Source of the DNA: Streptomyces hiroshimensis
GTDB lineage: Bacteria; Actinomycetota; Actinomycetes; Streptomycetales; Streptomycetaceae
Length of the DNA: 49,391 nucleotides
Assembly (NCBI RefSeq): GCF_014650335.1
Contig: NZ_BMUT01000014.1
Coordinates: 1 to 49,391 of the forward strand
Reading direction: 5' to 3'
The position numbers were made by a program, and so were the translations under genes. Below the pieces are notes generated by a model that saw nothing but the letters and a program-made list of their open reading frames with translations, ran no database searches and was not told the DNA's origin. Positions 16,677-24,062 of this stretch are shown here, piece by piece (the stretch's first letter is position 1; each line of letters starts with the position of its first letter).

Positions 16677-17870
16677 TCACCACCTCGTGCCGCTCGGCAG
16701 CGCGGTGGTGCCGGGCCCGCCGGGCAGGCTCCGGCGGGCCTCGCCGAGGAGCTCCTCGGTGATCTCGTACGTCGCGGAGGCGTACAGGCCTCGGGCACGC
16801 CTGGCGGGGTCGGGGTGAGGATTGCGGTACAGCTGCACCGAGAGGTCGCGCAGCTGCAGCATGGCCGGGACCGCGGCCTGCAGCACCGCCGGATCCCGGG
16901 TGAACGCGGCCTCCAGCACCCACAGCAGCCGGGCGTACGCCGCGTTGAAGCGCTCGGCGGCGCGCCGCACCGCGCTGCCCGGTGGATAGTGCGTGACCTT
17001 GGCCTCGGGGTCGATGGGGTAGGCGTCCTCCCAGCTGACGTCGAGGGCCGGGCCGGTCGGCCCGGAGGCCGGGGTGTCGTGCGGGCCGTAGCTGCGCCGC
17101 CGGCGGATCTCGTCGAACCGGAAGTAGTGCGCGGGCTCGCGGGCCTCGCCGAACAGCTGGTCGTCGGTGTTGTAGACGGTGCGGCTCACGCCTTCGCCCT
17201 GCTCGGTGATCACGCGCAGGGCCTTGAGGGCGGAGGCCAGCCCGGTCACGGGGAAGACCTCGCCGCCGGAGTTGTAGAAGTCCTCCGGGCCCACCTGGCG
17301 CCGGGGGTCGCCGTTGAACAGCCCGGCCTCGCCCAGCTCCTCAGCCAGCCGGACCAGACCCGTGCGGATGGTGTTGTAGAACTGGCCGATGGACGTCCAG
17401 CCGGTGTCGCCGGCCACGGAGGGGTGACCGGGCGGCTCCGCCACGTACTCCGGCCGCTCGATGTACAAGAAGGTGTCCAGCGCGGCGGTCCCGAAGTGGC
17501 GCAGGGCGACCGGGATCCTGTCCCGGCTGTAGGGGAGCAGGGCCGGATAGCCGGTGACGAACCGGGAGTGGGCCACCAGGGGCTTGCCGCCGACGGCGTT
17601 GAGGAGATTGGCGACCAGCGTCATGTGCAGCATCTCTTCGAGCACGACGGCCCGGATCGCATAGAAGGCGGTCCGGTTGGTGCCGGGCCGCAGGGTGTAC
17701 ATAGCCGTCAGATAGGGCGGGATGGTGAGGTGTTCCAGCGTCAGCGCGGCCTGCAGGAAGACGTGCAGGTCGGCGCGGTCGCGCGGGACCCGGAACGGCG
17801 GCTCCTCGACCCGGGCGGGCACGGCCGCCGGGCCGGCGAGGGCGTCGGGCGGCGGGGGAAGGGTGCTCAT
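16677..17870 (-). CDS. Ferritin-like domain protein (VioB/RebD iminophenylpyruvate-dimer-synthase family)
   Basis: A 397-residue protein of the ferritin-like family found as domains of VioB and RebD. The N-terminal four-helix part has ALTLEHLTIPPYLTAMYTL and, further on, VVLEEMLHMTLVANLLNAVGG, with the Glu and ExxH residues that suggest a metal site. The middle region (DTFLYIERPE, FPVTGLASALKAL) and the C-terminal helices are typical of the stand-alone family, whose function is mostly unknown. The start at 17870 overlaps the GMC stop by ATGA, so it is the third gene of a coupled dehydrogenase operon. There is no indole-pathway gene nearby, so bisindole synthesis is not implied. Confidence 0.82.
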   Translation of the reverse strand: MSTLPPPPDALAGPAAVPARVEEPPFRVPRDRADLHVFLQAALTLEHLTIPPYLTAMYTLRPGTNRTAFYAIRAVVLEEMLHMTLVANLLNAVGGKPLVAHSRFVTGYPALLPYSRDRIPVALRHFGTAALDTFLYIERPEYVAEPPGHPSVAGDTGWTSIGQFYNTIRTGLVRLAEELGEAGLFNGDPRRQVGPEDFYNSGGEVFPVTGLASALKALRVITEQGEGVSRTVYNTDDQLFGEAREPAHYFRFDEIRRRRSYGPHDTPASGPTGPALDVSWEDAYPIDPEAKVTHYPPGSAVRRAAERFNAAYARLLWVLEAAFTRDPAVLQAAVPAMLQLRDLSVQLYRNPHPDPARRARGLYASATYEITEELLGEARRSLPGGPGTTALPSGTRW

Positions 17871-19795
17871 GCCGGGCCCTCCGTCCGGCCGTCGCCGACG
17901 GGTTCGGGTGACAGGGGCCCTACGGCGGCGGGCCGGTGAGCCTCCGTCAGGTCGCGGTGGATGCGCTCGCTGCTGCGCAGGGCGAGGGCGGCCATGGTCA
18001 GCGAGGGGTTGGACGTGCCCATCGAGGGCATGCTGCCGCAGCCCACGGCGTAGAGGTTGGGGTGGTCCCAGCAGCGCTGCCACGCATCGACCACGGAGGT
18101 GCCGCGGGAGGCGCCCATGATGTGCGTACCGCCGCCGTGCCCGGCGCCGTTGAAGGCGAACCCGCGGCCCTCGAAGCGGAAGTAGCCGGGGGAGAGGGGG
18201 CCGGGCTCGTACGCGGTGCGGTCCTCGGCTCCCAGCAGGCGGAAGATCTCCTCGGAGACGGACCTCGCCGCGGCCATGCCGCGCTTGACCCGCTCGGAGA
18301 GGTCGTAGGTGATGACGGGGCGCGGATTGCCGAGCCGGTCGGGATGGCGGCGGTCGACGGTGACCCTGTTGCGCTCCTCGGCCTCCTGCTCCATCAGGAA
18401 CTGCACGGAGACCTGCCGGCCGATCTCCTCGCCCAGCGCCGTGCGCAGCCGGGCCCCGAAGACGCCCTTGGCCCGCGGCTGCGCGGGCCCGGCCCCGATG
18501 CCCAGCAGCCGGGCCACGTCACTGCCCGGAGAGCCCGCGGGCCAGCCCCATCCCCAGTTGCTGATCTCGATGCGGAAGGGCGCCCGCTCGCGCCGGGCGG
18601 GCCCGGTGCGGAAGCTCTCCAGACCCGAGGTGGACGCGGGCCCGCGGAATGGTCCGACCGGGTGGCGCGCCAGCCCCCAGCCGAGCAGGACCGGGTGGTC
18701 CATCAGGTTCCGCCCGACCTGGTCGCTGTGGCCGGCGAGCCGGGAGACGAGGAGCAGCCTGGCGTTCTCGATCGCGTGTGCGGCCAGGACGACGACGTCG
18801 GCCTCGGCCGTCCGGGTGGTGGCGACGGGTGCCGCCGGGTCCTCGTACTCCTGGTACTCGACGCCGAGGGCGCGGCCGTTGCCGTCGGCGAGGACGCGGC
18901 CGACGACGGCGTGGGTGAGGAGGCGGACCCGCCGGCGGTCCCACGTGGCCTGGGTCTTGAGCGGGGTGTACTTGGCCTGCACCGGGCAGATCGGCACGCA
19001 GGAGGCGTTGCCCACGCAGCGCTCCCCGTAGTTGGGCAGGCCTGCCGCGCCGGCGGGGCGGTAACCGCGGCCGCCGTCGTAGCGCCGGTCGGGGGTGCTG
19101 TTGCGGGCGTGGGGCGTGCCGGTGACGCGCAGGGTGGTGCCCGGGGCACCGGGGGCCTCCCGGACCGTGGCACCGTCGAGCCGGGCGGCGAAGACGTCGT
19201 CGACGTAGCTGCGGGGGATCGCGTGCATCGGGTAGACGTAGCCGTCGGGGAAGGGGAGGCCGACGGCGGCGGCCTGCTCGGCGGCGTCGCCCGCGACGCC
19301 GAGGGCCCGTTCGGCCGCGCGGTAGTGGGGCTCCAGGTCGTCGTAGCCGAGGGGCCAGTCGCGGCCGTAGCCGTAGGTCCGGCGGGTCCTGAAGTCCTCG
19401 GGGTGCATGCGCGGCGTCAGCCCGAGCCAGTGCAGGACGGTGCCGCCGCGGGCGCGCAGGTAGTCGGTGGAGTAGGGCAGGGGGCCGTTCTGGACGAAGT
19501 AGCCGCGGGCCCGGTAGCCGCCGGCGGGGAGGCCGGTCACGTCGAGGACGTCGGGAGAGGGGGCCGCGGCGTTGGGCCGGTAGGGGGAGTTGGGCACCTT
19601 GGCCAGGGCGCCGTAGAAGGTGTCGAGGGCGTCGAGGTGGCCGGGCCAGCCGTCTAAGGTGCCGGTGCCGGCCTCCAGGACGAGGACGCGCCAGCCCTTG
19701 TCCCCCAGCTCCTTGGCGATCAGCGAGCCGGACAGGCCGGCGCCGACCACGATGACGTCGTACCGCCCGCGGCCGTGGCGCGGTGCCGGGCTCAT
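17867..19795 (-). CDS. GMC oxidoreductase, sugar/polyol dehydrogenase large-subunit type
   Basis: A 642-residue FAD-dependent GMC protein. It shows VIVVGAGLSGSLIAKEL at the N-terminus and the diagnostic ERCVGNASCVPICPVQAKY cysteine motif (roughly residues 260-280) of membrane-bound gluconate, sorbitol and fructose dehydrogenase large subunits, which is associated with an iron-sulfur cluster in studied members. The C-terminus has GGTHIMGASRG and the GTSNPSLTMAALAL active-site region. It is coupled by ATGA overlaps to a sorbitol-dehydrogenase-type small subunit upstream and the ferritin-like gene downstream. No cytochrome c subunit is encoded nearby, so the electron acceptor is unclear. Confidence 0.88.
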   Translation of the reverse strand: MSPAPRHGRGRYDVIVVGAGLSGSLIAKELGDKGWRVLVLEAGTGTLDGWPGHLDALDTFYGALAKVPNSPYRPNAAAPSPDVLDVTGLPAGGYRARGYFVQNGPLPYSTDYLRARGGTVLHWLGLTPRMHPEDFRTRRTYGYGRDWPLGYDDLEPHYRAAERALGVAGDAAEQAAAVGLPFPDGYVYPMHAIPRSYVDDVFAARLDGATVREAPGAPGTTLRVTGTPHARNSTPDRRYDGGRGYRPAGAAGLPNYGERCVGNASCVPICPVQAKYTPLKTQATWDRRRVRLLTHAVVGRVLADGNGRALGVEYQEYEDPAAPVATTRTAEADVVVLAAHAIENARLLLVSRLAGHSDQVGRNLMDHPVLLGWGLARHPVGPFRGPASTSGLESFRTGPARRERAPFRIEISNWGWGWPAGSPGSDVARLLGIGAGPAQPRAKGVFGARLRTALGEEIGRQVSVQFLMEQEAEERNRVTVDRRHPDRLGNPRPVITYDLSERVKRGMAAARSVSEEIFRLLGAEDRTAYEPGPLSPGYFRFEGRGFAFNGAGHGGGTHIMGASRGTSVVDAWQRCWDHPNLYAVGCGSMPSMGTSNPSLTMAALALRSSERIHRDLTEAHRPAAVGPLSPEPVGDGRTEGPA

Positions 19796-20301
19796 GCGCC
19801 GCCTCCTCGCGGACCGGGGAGGCCGGGGGCGCCGGCGCCCGCCCGGGCGACGGCCGGGGCGCCGGGCGGCGGATCGGCCCAGGTGCCGAAGCCGGGAGGC
19901 TTGGCGCCCGCGGGGTGCCCGTGGAACGTGCGCCACACCAGGCCCTCCGTATAGGCCTCGGGGGAGACGGTGAAGGCGGCATTGGCCTGCTGCCGGCCGA
20001 GGGCGGTGTGGACGGAGGCGGCGAGCTGCGGCCACACGCCGAGATACCAGGTGTGGGCGAGGGCGCGGGCGATGTCGCGCGCGATCTCGTCGGCGATGCC
20101 GTCCGGGTCGCCGCCGGCGGCGGCGAGGGCGTCGAGGAGGCGGCCGAGGGCGGCGTCCCCGACCTGCTCCCGTGCGGTGTCGTGGTAGAGCTCGGCCATG
20201 CCGGTGGCGTGCAGCTCGAAGGCGTCGAAGCCGGTCAGGGCGGCCGAGGCGGTGAGGAAGTCGTCGAGGGAAGGTGCGGGCGTGCTCGTCTTCGGTGTCA
20301 T
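19792..20301 (-). CDS. Sorbitol-dehydrogenase-family small subunit
   Basis: A 169-residue protein matching the small subunit family of FAD-sorbitol/fructose dehydrogenases. The helical N-terminal half has FLTASAALTGFDAFELHATG and DIARALAHTWYLG. The near-terminal FHGHPAGAKPPGFGTWADPP is the family hallmark. In studied enzymes this subunit carries a Tat signal and co-exports the large subunit; no twin-arginine signal is visible here, so export is uncertain. The ATG at 20301 is preferred over the longer frame, whose extra N-terminal residues run into the promoter/operator zone. It is the first gene of the operon. Confidence 0.78.
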   Translation of the reverse strand: MTPKTSTPAPSLDDFLTASAALTGFDAFELHATGMAELYHDTAREQVGDAALGRLLDALAAAGGDPDGIADEIARDIARALAHTWYLGVWPQLAASVHTALGRQQANAAFTVSPEAYTEGLVWRTFHGHPAGAKPPGFGTWADPPPGAPAVARAGAGAPGLPGPRGGGA

Positions 20302-20354
20302 CCGGGACCACCCATCCGTGGGACCTGACGCATGTCTATCGGAGACTCCACGGT

Positions 20355-20393
20355 GAGTGAAGGGGAAACAAATCACCTTCACTCGTATGAGTG
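20355..20393. promoter_or_regulatory. Nested inverted repeats upstream of the dehydrogenase operon
   Basis: GAGTGAAGG (20355-20363) pairs with CCTTCACTC (20376-20384), and CACTC (20380-20384) pairs with GAGTG (20389-20393). The intervening DNA is A-rich. It lies 54-92 bp upstream of the small-subunit start and looks like an operator for a dimeric repressor. Confidence 0.6.
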
Positions 20394-20414
20394 TTCGGCG
20401 GAACGGGGATGCGG

Positions 20415-20445
20415 ACGGCCCCCGCGCTCGGGGTGCGGGGGCCGT
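20415..20445 (-). terminator. Terminator of the L,D-transpeptidase gene
   Basis: ACGGCCCCCGC (20415-20425) pairs with GCGGGGGCCGT (20435-20445), an 11-bp stem 34 bp past the L,D-transpeptidase stop codon on the minus strand. Confidence 0.7.
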
Positions 20446-20479
20446 GGGACCGCGGAGCGGAGGGGTTCTCCGGGTCCGC

Positions 20480-21193
20480 TCAGGTGCCGGGCTTACGGCC
20501 GTAGACGAAGACGTCGTCGCCGTTGCCCAGCATGGACCAGTACTTCTTGGCGTCGGCGATACGCATGTTCACGCAGCCGTGCGAGCCGGGCGGCGACCAG
20601 ACGCTGCCGTCGATGGCGTGGAAGGCCTGCCCGCCGTCGAAGAACTGCGCGTAGGGCATCCGTACCTTGTAGATCGTCGACCAGTGGTCGGCCGAGCGCC
20701 AGTAGATCTTCTTCGCGCCGGTCCGCGTCTCGTAGCCGTCGCGCCCGGTGCGCACCGGCACGGGGCCGAACTTCAGGGCCTTGCCGTCCTGTATCCAGCT
20801 GATCTGGCGGGTGAGGTCGACGCAGGCTATCCGGCCCTTGTCCACCGGGCACTTCCCCTCGGCGTTGGGGTCCCGCCGGGTGATCTCCTCCTGCATCACC
20901 CCCCAGGTGATCGGCCCCGCGAAGCCGATGTTCGGAGTGATGCCGTGACCGGTCTGGAAGTCCTGGATCGCCTTGCAGTCGGCGGGCGACTGCTGTCCGT
21001 CGACCGGTCTGCCCAGGAACTTCTCGGCCTCCTTCTGATACGGCCCGGTCCTGGTCGTACAGGCGGGGGCCGCCTCGGCGGACCCGCCTATCGCCACCGT
21101 CAGCGGCGCGGCCAGCCCGAGGGCGCCCAGCAGCACCCCGAGCCGGCGTGCCGTTACCGGCCGCGCCGTCTTCTTCCTGCTACGTGTTCCCAT
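20480..21193 (-). CDS. Secreted L,D-transpeptidase with peptidoglycan-binding domain
   Basis: A 237-residue exported protein. An Arg/Lys-rich start and hydrophobic core (LGVLLGALGLAAPLTVAIGG) ending in AEAAPA form a Sec signal. A PG_binding_1-like region with KAIQDFQTGHGITPN follows. The C-terminal YkuD domain includes the catalytic SHGCVNMR (Cys at about residue 207), preceded by FHAIDGS. Such enzymes make 3-3 crosslinks in peptidoglycan or anchor proteins to it. The ATG at 21193 gives a compact signal peptide; an in-frame GTG at 21214 is an alternative. It is monocistronic with a clear terminator. Confidence 0.9.
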   Translation of the reverse strand: MGTRSRKKTARPVTARRLGVLLGALGLAAPLTVAIGGSAEAAPACTTRTGPYQKEAEKFLGRPVDGQQSPADCKAIQDFQTGHGITPNIGFAGPITWGVMQEEITRRDPNAEGKCPVDKGRIACVDLTRQISWIQDGKALKFGPVPVRTGRDGYETRTGAKKIYWRSADHWSTIYKVRMPYAQFFDGGQAFHAIDGSVWSPPGSHGCVNMRIADAKKYWSMLGNGDDVFVYGRKPGT

Positions 21194-21310
21194 ATGACGT
21201 AAGACTGATAGCACCGGCCGGTGGTTGCAGCCGGGACCGAGGGGGCTGCGGGGCCACGGGAGGGTCCGCCGCCCTCCCGGACGGCGGTCCCCCGAACGGA
21301 GCAGCGGGCG

Positions 21311-21820
21311 CTAGGAGATGGAGGCGCCCGTGGGGATCGCGTTCAGGGCGACGGGGGACACGCTGACGATCTTGTTCCAATCGAAGTAATACTTGTCCAT
21401 CGCGGCCGGGCTGGTGATCCACCGCTTGACCCCGTTGCTCACGAGATACACCGCCGGTCCGTCGGGCGATTTCGCGAGAATGGCGCCGTCGGACAGCTGG
21501 CCGCCGTCGTCGATGCTGCCGATGTCGATGACGGACTGAATTCCGTTCCAGTTCCTGAACAGGTTGTTGTACGTGGCCGGGTTGGGGATCCAGCGCCGTT
21601 GCCCGTCGAGGATCAGATACACGGCCGGACTGTTCACCCCTTTCAGCCGGGCGCCGTTGAGTTCGGGGTGCCTTCCGCGGAGCTGCGCGGCGCCGGAATC
21701 CTGCGCCACGGCCCTTTCTGACGCGGTGTCGGACGCCGCCTGGGCCGCGGGTGCGACCGCGAGGCCGGAGACGGAGGCGGCCACGAGGGCCAGGGCAGCG
21801 AACCACGAGCGTCTGGACAT
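21311..21820 (-). CDS. Secreted protein with two VYLxxxGxxRWI-type repeats
   Basis: A 169-residue exported protein of unknown function. MSRRSWFAALALVAASVSGL with an AQAA cleavage site forms a Sec signal. The mature part contains two related units: PAVYLILDGQRRWIPNPATY (then NWNGIQSV) and PAVYLVSNGVKRWITSPAAM (then DWNKIVSV). Each looks like a small beta-rich unit with a conserved Tyr, Gly and Arg-Trp-Ile. Similar units occur in actinobacterial surface or amidase-associated proteins and may bind wall or carbohydrate. GGAGGAAAT precedes the ATG. The stop codon is followed by GC hairpins before the L,D-transpeptidase gene. Confidence 0.75.
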   Translation of the reverse strand: MSRRSWFAALALVAASVSGLAVAPAAQAASDTASERAVAQDSGAAQLRGRHPELNGARLKGVNSPAVYLILDGQRRWIPNPATYNNLFRNWNGIQSVIDIGSIDDGGQLSDGAILAKSPDGPAVYLVSNGVKRWITSPAAMDKYYFDWNKIVSVSPVALNAIPTGASIS

Positions 21821-22081
21821 ATTTCCTCCAACCGTGGACGGAAGCGGGGAAAGAGCTCAACTCGCCGGTAATCCCGTACCTTTTGCCTGCCGGCCAACCC
21901 TTGCGGCGCCGTGCCCGCTTGTCAATGTCCGCTCATTTTTCGGTGCGGACGGCCAGCGATTCTCCGCCACCGGTGCGCCTGGCCCCCATCCGCCCGCGAT
22001 CGGCGGAAGATGGCAAGGGCATTCCGGATCCACCCCCCAGGAATACCCGATTCCGGCGGCGGCGCGGAAAGGAGAGAGTTC

Positions 22082-22216
22082 TTGCGGAGTTATCCCGCGC
22101 TTCTCTTCGCCCTGCTCGCCGCGGTCGGCAACGCCCTGGCGACCGTCCTGCAACGCCGCGCCGCCCGGACCGTTCCCCTCGCCCGGCTCCGGGCGGCCGT
22201 CACCCGGACGGCGTAG
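22082..22216 (+). pseudogene. Truncated EamA/DMT-type transporter N-terminal remnant
   Basis: This 44-codon frame begins at TTG 22082, preceded by a fair AGGAGAG site. Its product opens LRSYPALLFALLAAVGNALA and continues TVLQRRAARTVP, which matches the first membrane helix and loop of actinobacterial DMT-superfamily transporters of about 290 residues. Similarity then stops and the frame ends after LARLRAAVTRTA. No downstream continuation is seen in any frame before the next gene at 22288, so most of the gene appears to be deleted. A functional tiny membrane protein cannot be excluded. Confidence 0.6.
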
Positions 22217-22287
22217 GCCTCACCGCATCCGCCGTCCGGGTGATCCGGCCGCCTGCCGGGGACGCCGTCGCGAGGGTGCCCGGGTGC

Positions 22288-22617
22288 TCAGCGGTTGCGC
22301 GGGGTGAGCTCCGCCATCGCGGACCAGCCGTTGCCGGGGGCCTCGGTGCTGATGATCTGCGGCGTGGTGGCGATGGCCTCCGCCATCGTGTCCATGGCGG
22401 TCTTGAAATGCACGGAGTTCACGTGCGCGTCCCCGGCCTCACGGGAGGCGAAGCCCTCCACCAGGACGAACTGGCTGGGGTTGTCGACGCTCCTGGACCA
22501 CTCGAAGAAGAGGTTGCCCGGCTCGTCACGGGTGGCCCGGGTGAAGTCGCCGACGAGCTCGAGCCACTTGTCGGTGTACTCGGGGCGGACGGTCATCTTG
22601 ACGACGATGAAGATCAT
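22288..22617 (-). CDS. Putative quinol monooxygenase (ABM/YgiN family)
   Basis: A 109-residue small dimeric alpha/beta-barrel protein. The pattern MIFIVVKMTVRPEYTDKWLE, then PGNLFFEWSRSVDNPSQFVL and FKTAMDTMAE, fits the ABM family, including YgiN-type quinol monooxygenases. The conserved FxxxE and VLVEGFAS strands are present. The start ATG at 22617 has AGGAG upstream. It is the second ABM-fold gene in the window but differs clearly in sequence from the one at 1314. Its neighbours give no pathway, so quinone detoxification is only a default guess. Confidence 0.85.
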   Translation of the reverse strand: MIFIVVKMTVRPEYTDKWLELVGDFTRATRDEPGNLFFEWSRSVDNPSQFVLVEGFASREAGDAHVNSVHFKTAMDTMAEAIATTPQIISTEAPGNGWSAMAELTPRNR

Positions 22618-22886
22618 GGAGGCTCCTGTCGTAATGCGGGCGTCGTATCGGGGGCACCGGTACCCGGCCGGTCCCGGTCCCTGCCGACGGCGGCGGGCCG
22701 GAGCGCCCGCGCCGGTGACCACGGTGGCGGAGGCGGGGGTGCCCGGCGAAACAGGGACGACAGCGATTCCGGCCCTCCCGGAAAATTGCACCCCGGCGGC
22801 GGCGGGACGGCCAGTCGGACGGGGGTGAACACCCCGCCCGGCCGGCCGCCCGCCGTGCGGGCCACGAGCCCGTACGGCAGGGTGTC
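22618..22886. other. Intergenic region without a recognisable gene
   Basis: These 269 bases separate two minus-strand genes. They hold the monooxygenase ribosome-binding site and a short hairpin (GGGGTG/CACCCC near 22824-22839) that may terminate the pyrophosphotransferase-like gene. Apparent reading frames here have unlikely composition. Confidence 0.4.
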
Positions 22887-23723
22887 CTACGCGGCGGGAC
22901 GGTCCACGGGCGCCGGGAGGGTGTGCGCGTCCGTCGGCCGGGTCTGCGCGGGAGCGCCGAGCTCCTCCGCACCCTCGGGGACGGGCACCGAGGCGAAGAT
23001 CGCGTCCTGCTGCTCCTGGAGCTCGCGGGCGCGCTCGGGCGAGGTACTGGGCAGCCGCTGCTCCTCGTACAGCTTGTGCGTCGCCTCCTGGGCCCACTTG
23101 CTCGACGGGGTGTGGAACTGCACCTCGAAGGTGTGGCCGGAGCGCGGATCGCGCCAGGCCGAGTTGATGCCCTTGTAACCGTGCTTGCGGCCCCAGGTGT
23201 TGGACCACTTGACGCTGTCGTTGCCCCAGAGCGCCAGCGCGGAGGAGGCGATGGCGACGCCCCGGCTGTAGCTGCCGTCCGGCCACTGGAGGGTGTAGCG
23301 GACGGAGTCGTTGATCTTGGCCAGGGTGGCGTCCACGGTCTGCCCGGGCGTCTCCTCCATGGCGGTGGCGACCTTGCGCTTGAGCGAGTCCGGCGACTTC
23401 AGCCGGTGATCGAAACCGATCAGCCCGGCGTGGCTGATGCGCGCCACGGCCTGCATCTCGGGGCTGACCGTCCGCTCGGCGGACCGGGCACGGGCGAGGA
23501 ACGCGTCGACCTTCTTGTTGTCCGCGGGGTTGAGGGAGAGGCCGTCACCCTGCCATCCGCCGTCGTCGTCGCGGGGCGGCTTCGCCTCGGCCGGCTTGCC
23601 GGCGAACGCCTGGTGCGCCCCCGTCCGGCCGTCGGCCAGGGCGCCCGGCACGGATCCGACGCTCAGGGCGGCGGCCAGCGCCGCGGCGACCGCGAGTCGG
23701 GAGGCGATGCGGTTGTTGATCAT
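22887..23723 (-). CDS. Secreted RelA/SpoT-fold protein, candidate ATP nucleotide 3'-pyrophosphotransferase
   Basis: A 278-residue exported protein. MINNRIASRLAVAAALAAAL ending in GALADG is a Sec signal. The mature domain has the RelA/SpoT nucleotidyl-transfer pattern: KSPDSLKRKVATAMEE, INDSVRYTLQ (the D-x-x-R-Y region), HGYKGINSAWRD and HTFEVQFHTPSSKWAQEATH, where the Glu, Gln and His of the last motif correspond to the catalytic and substrate-binding region. Streptomyces are known to secrete an ATP nucleotide 3'-pyrophosphokinase with this fold that transfers pyrophosphate to the 3' position of purine nucleotides. The start at 23723 gives a clean signal peptide. The C-terminal tail is Pro/Ala-rich. 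Confidence 0.75.
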   Translation of the reverse strand: MINNRIASRLAVAAALAAALSVGSVPGALADGRTGAHQAFAGKPAEAKPPRDDDGGWQGDGLSLNPADNKKVDAFLARARSAERTVSPEMQAVARISHAGLIGFDHRLKSPDSLKRKVATAMEETPGQTVDATLAKINDSVRYTLQWPDGSYSRGVAIASSALALWGNDSVKWSNTWGRKHGYKGINSAWRDPRSGHTFEVQFHTPSSKWAQEATHKLYEEQRLPSTSPERARELQEQQDAIFASVPVPEGAEELGAPAQTRPTDAHTLPAPVDRPAA

Positions 23724-24062
23724 CCGTGTGATTCGTCCTTCGGCACGTGAGGTGTGATCCGGCGACACATACAACCGGTGTGGCGCCGCACCGGTCACTG
23801 GACCCGCGGCCACCCGGGCCGCTTTTGGCCGGATGGCGCGGCTGCGGGGCGGAAAAGCGGGCTGCGGCCGTGTGCAGAGGGGGGCATGGCCAGTTATCCG
23901 GTCGCGAACCGTCAGCTCATATGCCTGTCGTACGGCCGTCTGGGCTGTGCGGGTGATCGAAGGGGTGTGTTGGGCGGAATCATCTGATGATCGCTCAGAT
24001 GCATTGTTACGTTTTGCGGACTAATAACCCCTTTGGTGGTGGTTCCGGCGGCGGGGGAGCGG
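23724..24062. other. 339-bp divergent promoter region
   Basis: This gap lies between the secreted pyrophosphotransferase-like gene and the cellulose-synthase-like gene. It includes an A/T-richer stretch (about 23980-24035), the inverted repeats at 23980-24001 and the GGGGGAG site of the downstream gene. No further gene is supported. Confidence 0.5.
23980..24001. promoter_or_regulatory. Inverted repeat upstream of the cellulose-synthase-like gene
   Basis: CATCTGA (23981-23987) pairs with TCAGATG (23995-24001) across 7 bp, and TCATCTGATGA (23980-23990) is itself an odd palindrome. It is a possible operator about 60-80 bp before the GT2 start. Confidence 0.5.

Noticed and set aside
16677..17870. 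Reading the VioB/RebD-type gene as part of a violacein or rebeccamycin pathway
   Set aside because: No tryptophan oxidase, halogenase or other bisindole gene lies nearby; only the ferritin-like domain is shared.
17871..18083. N-terminal extension of the ferritin-like protein
   Set aside because: The extra residues are low-complexity and overlap the GMC coding end; ATG at 17870 gives the ATGA coupling seen elsewhere in the operon.
22614..22865. Short minus-strand frame between the monooxygenase and pyrophosphotransferase-like genes
   Set aside because: Pro-rich product with no motif and no ribosome-binding site; typical chance frame in high-G+C DNA.
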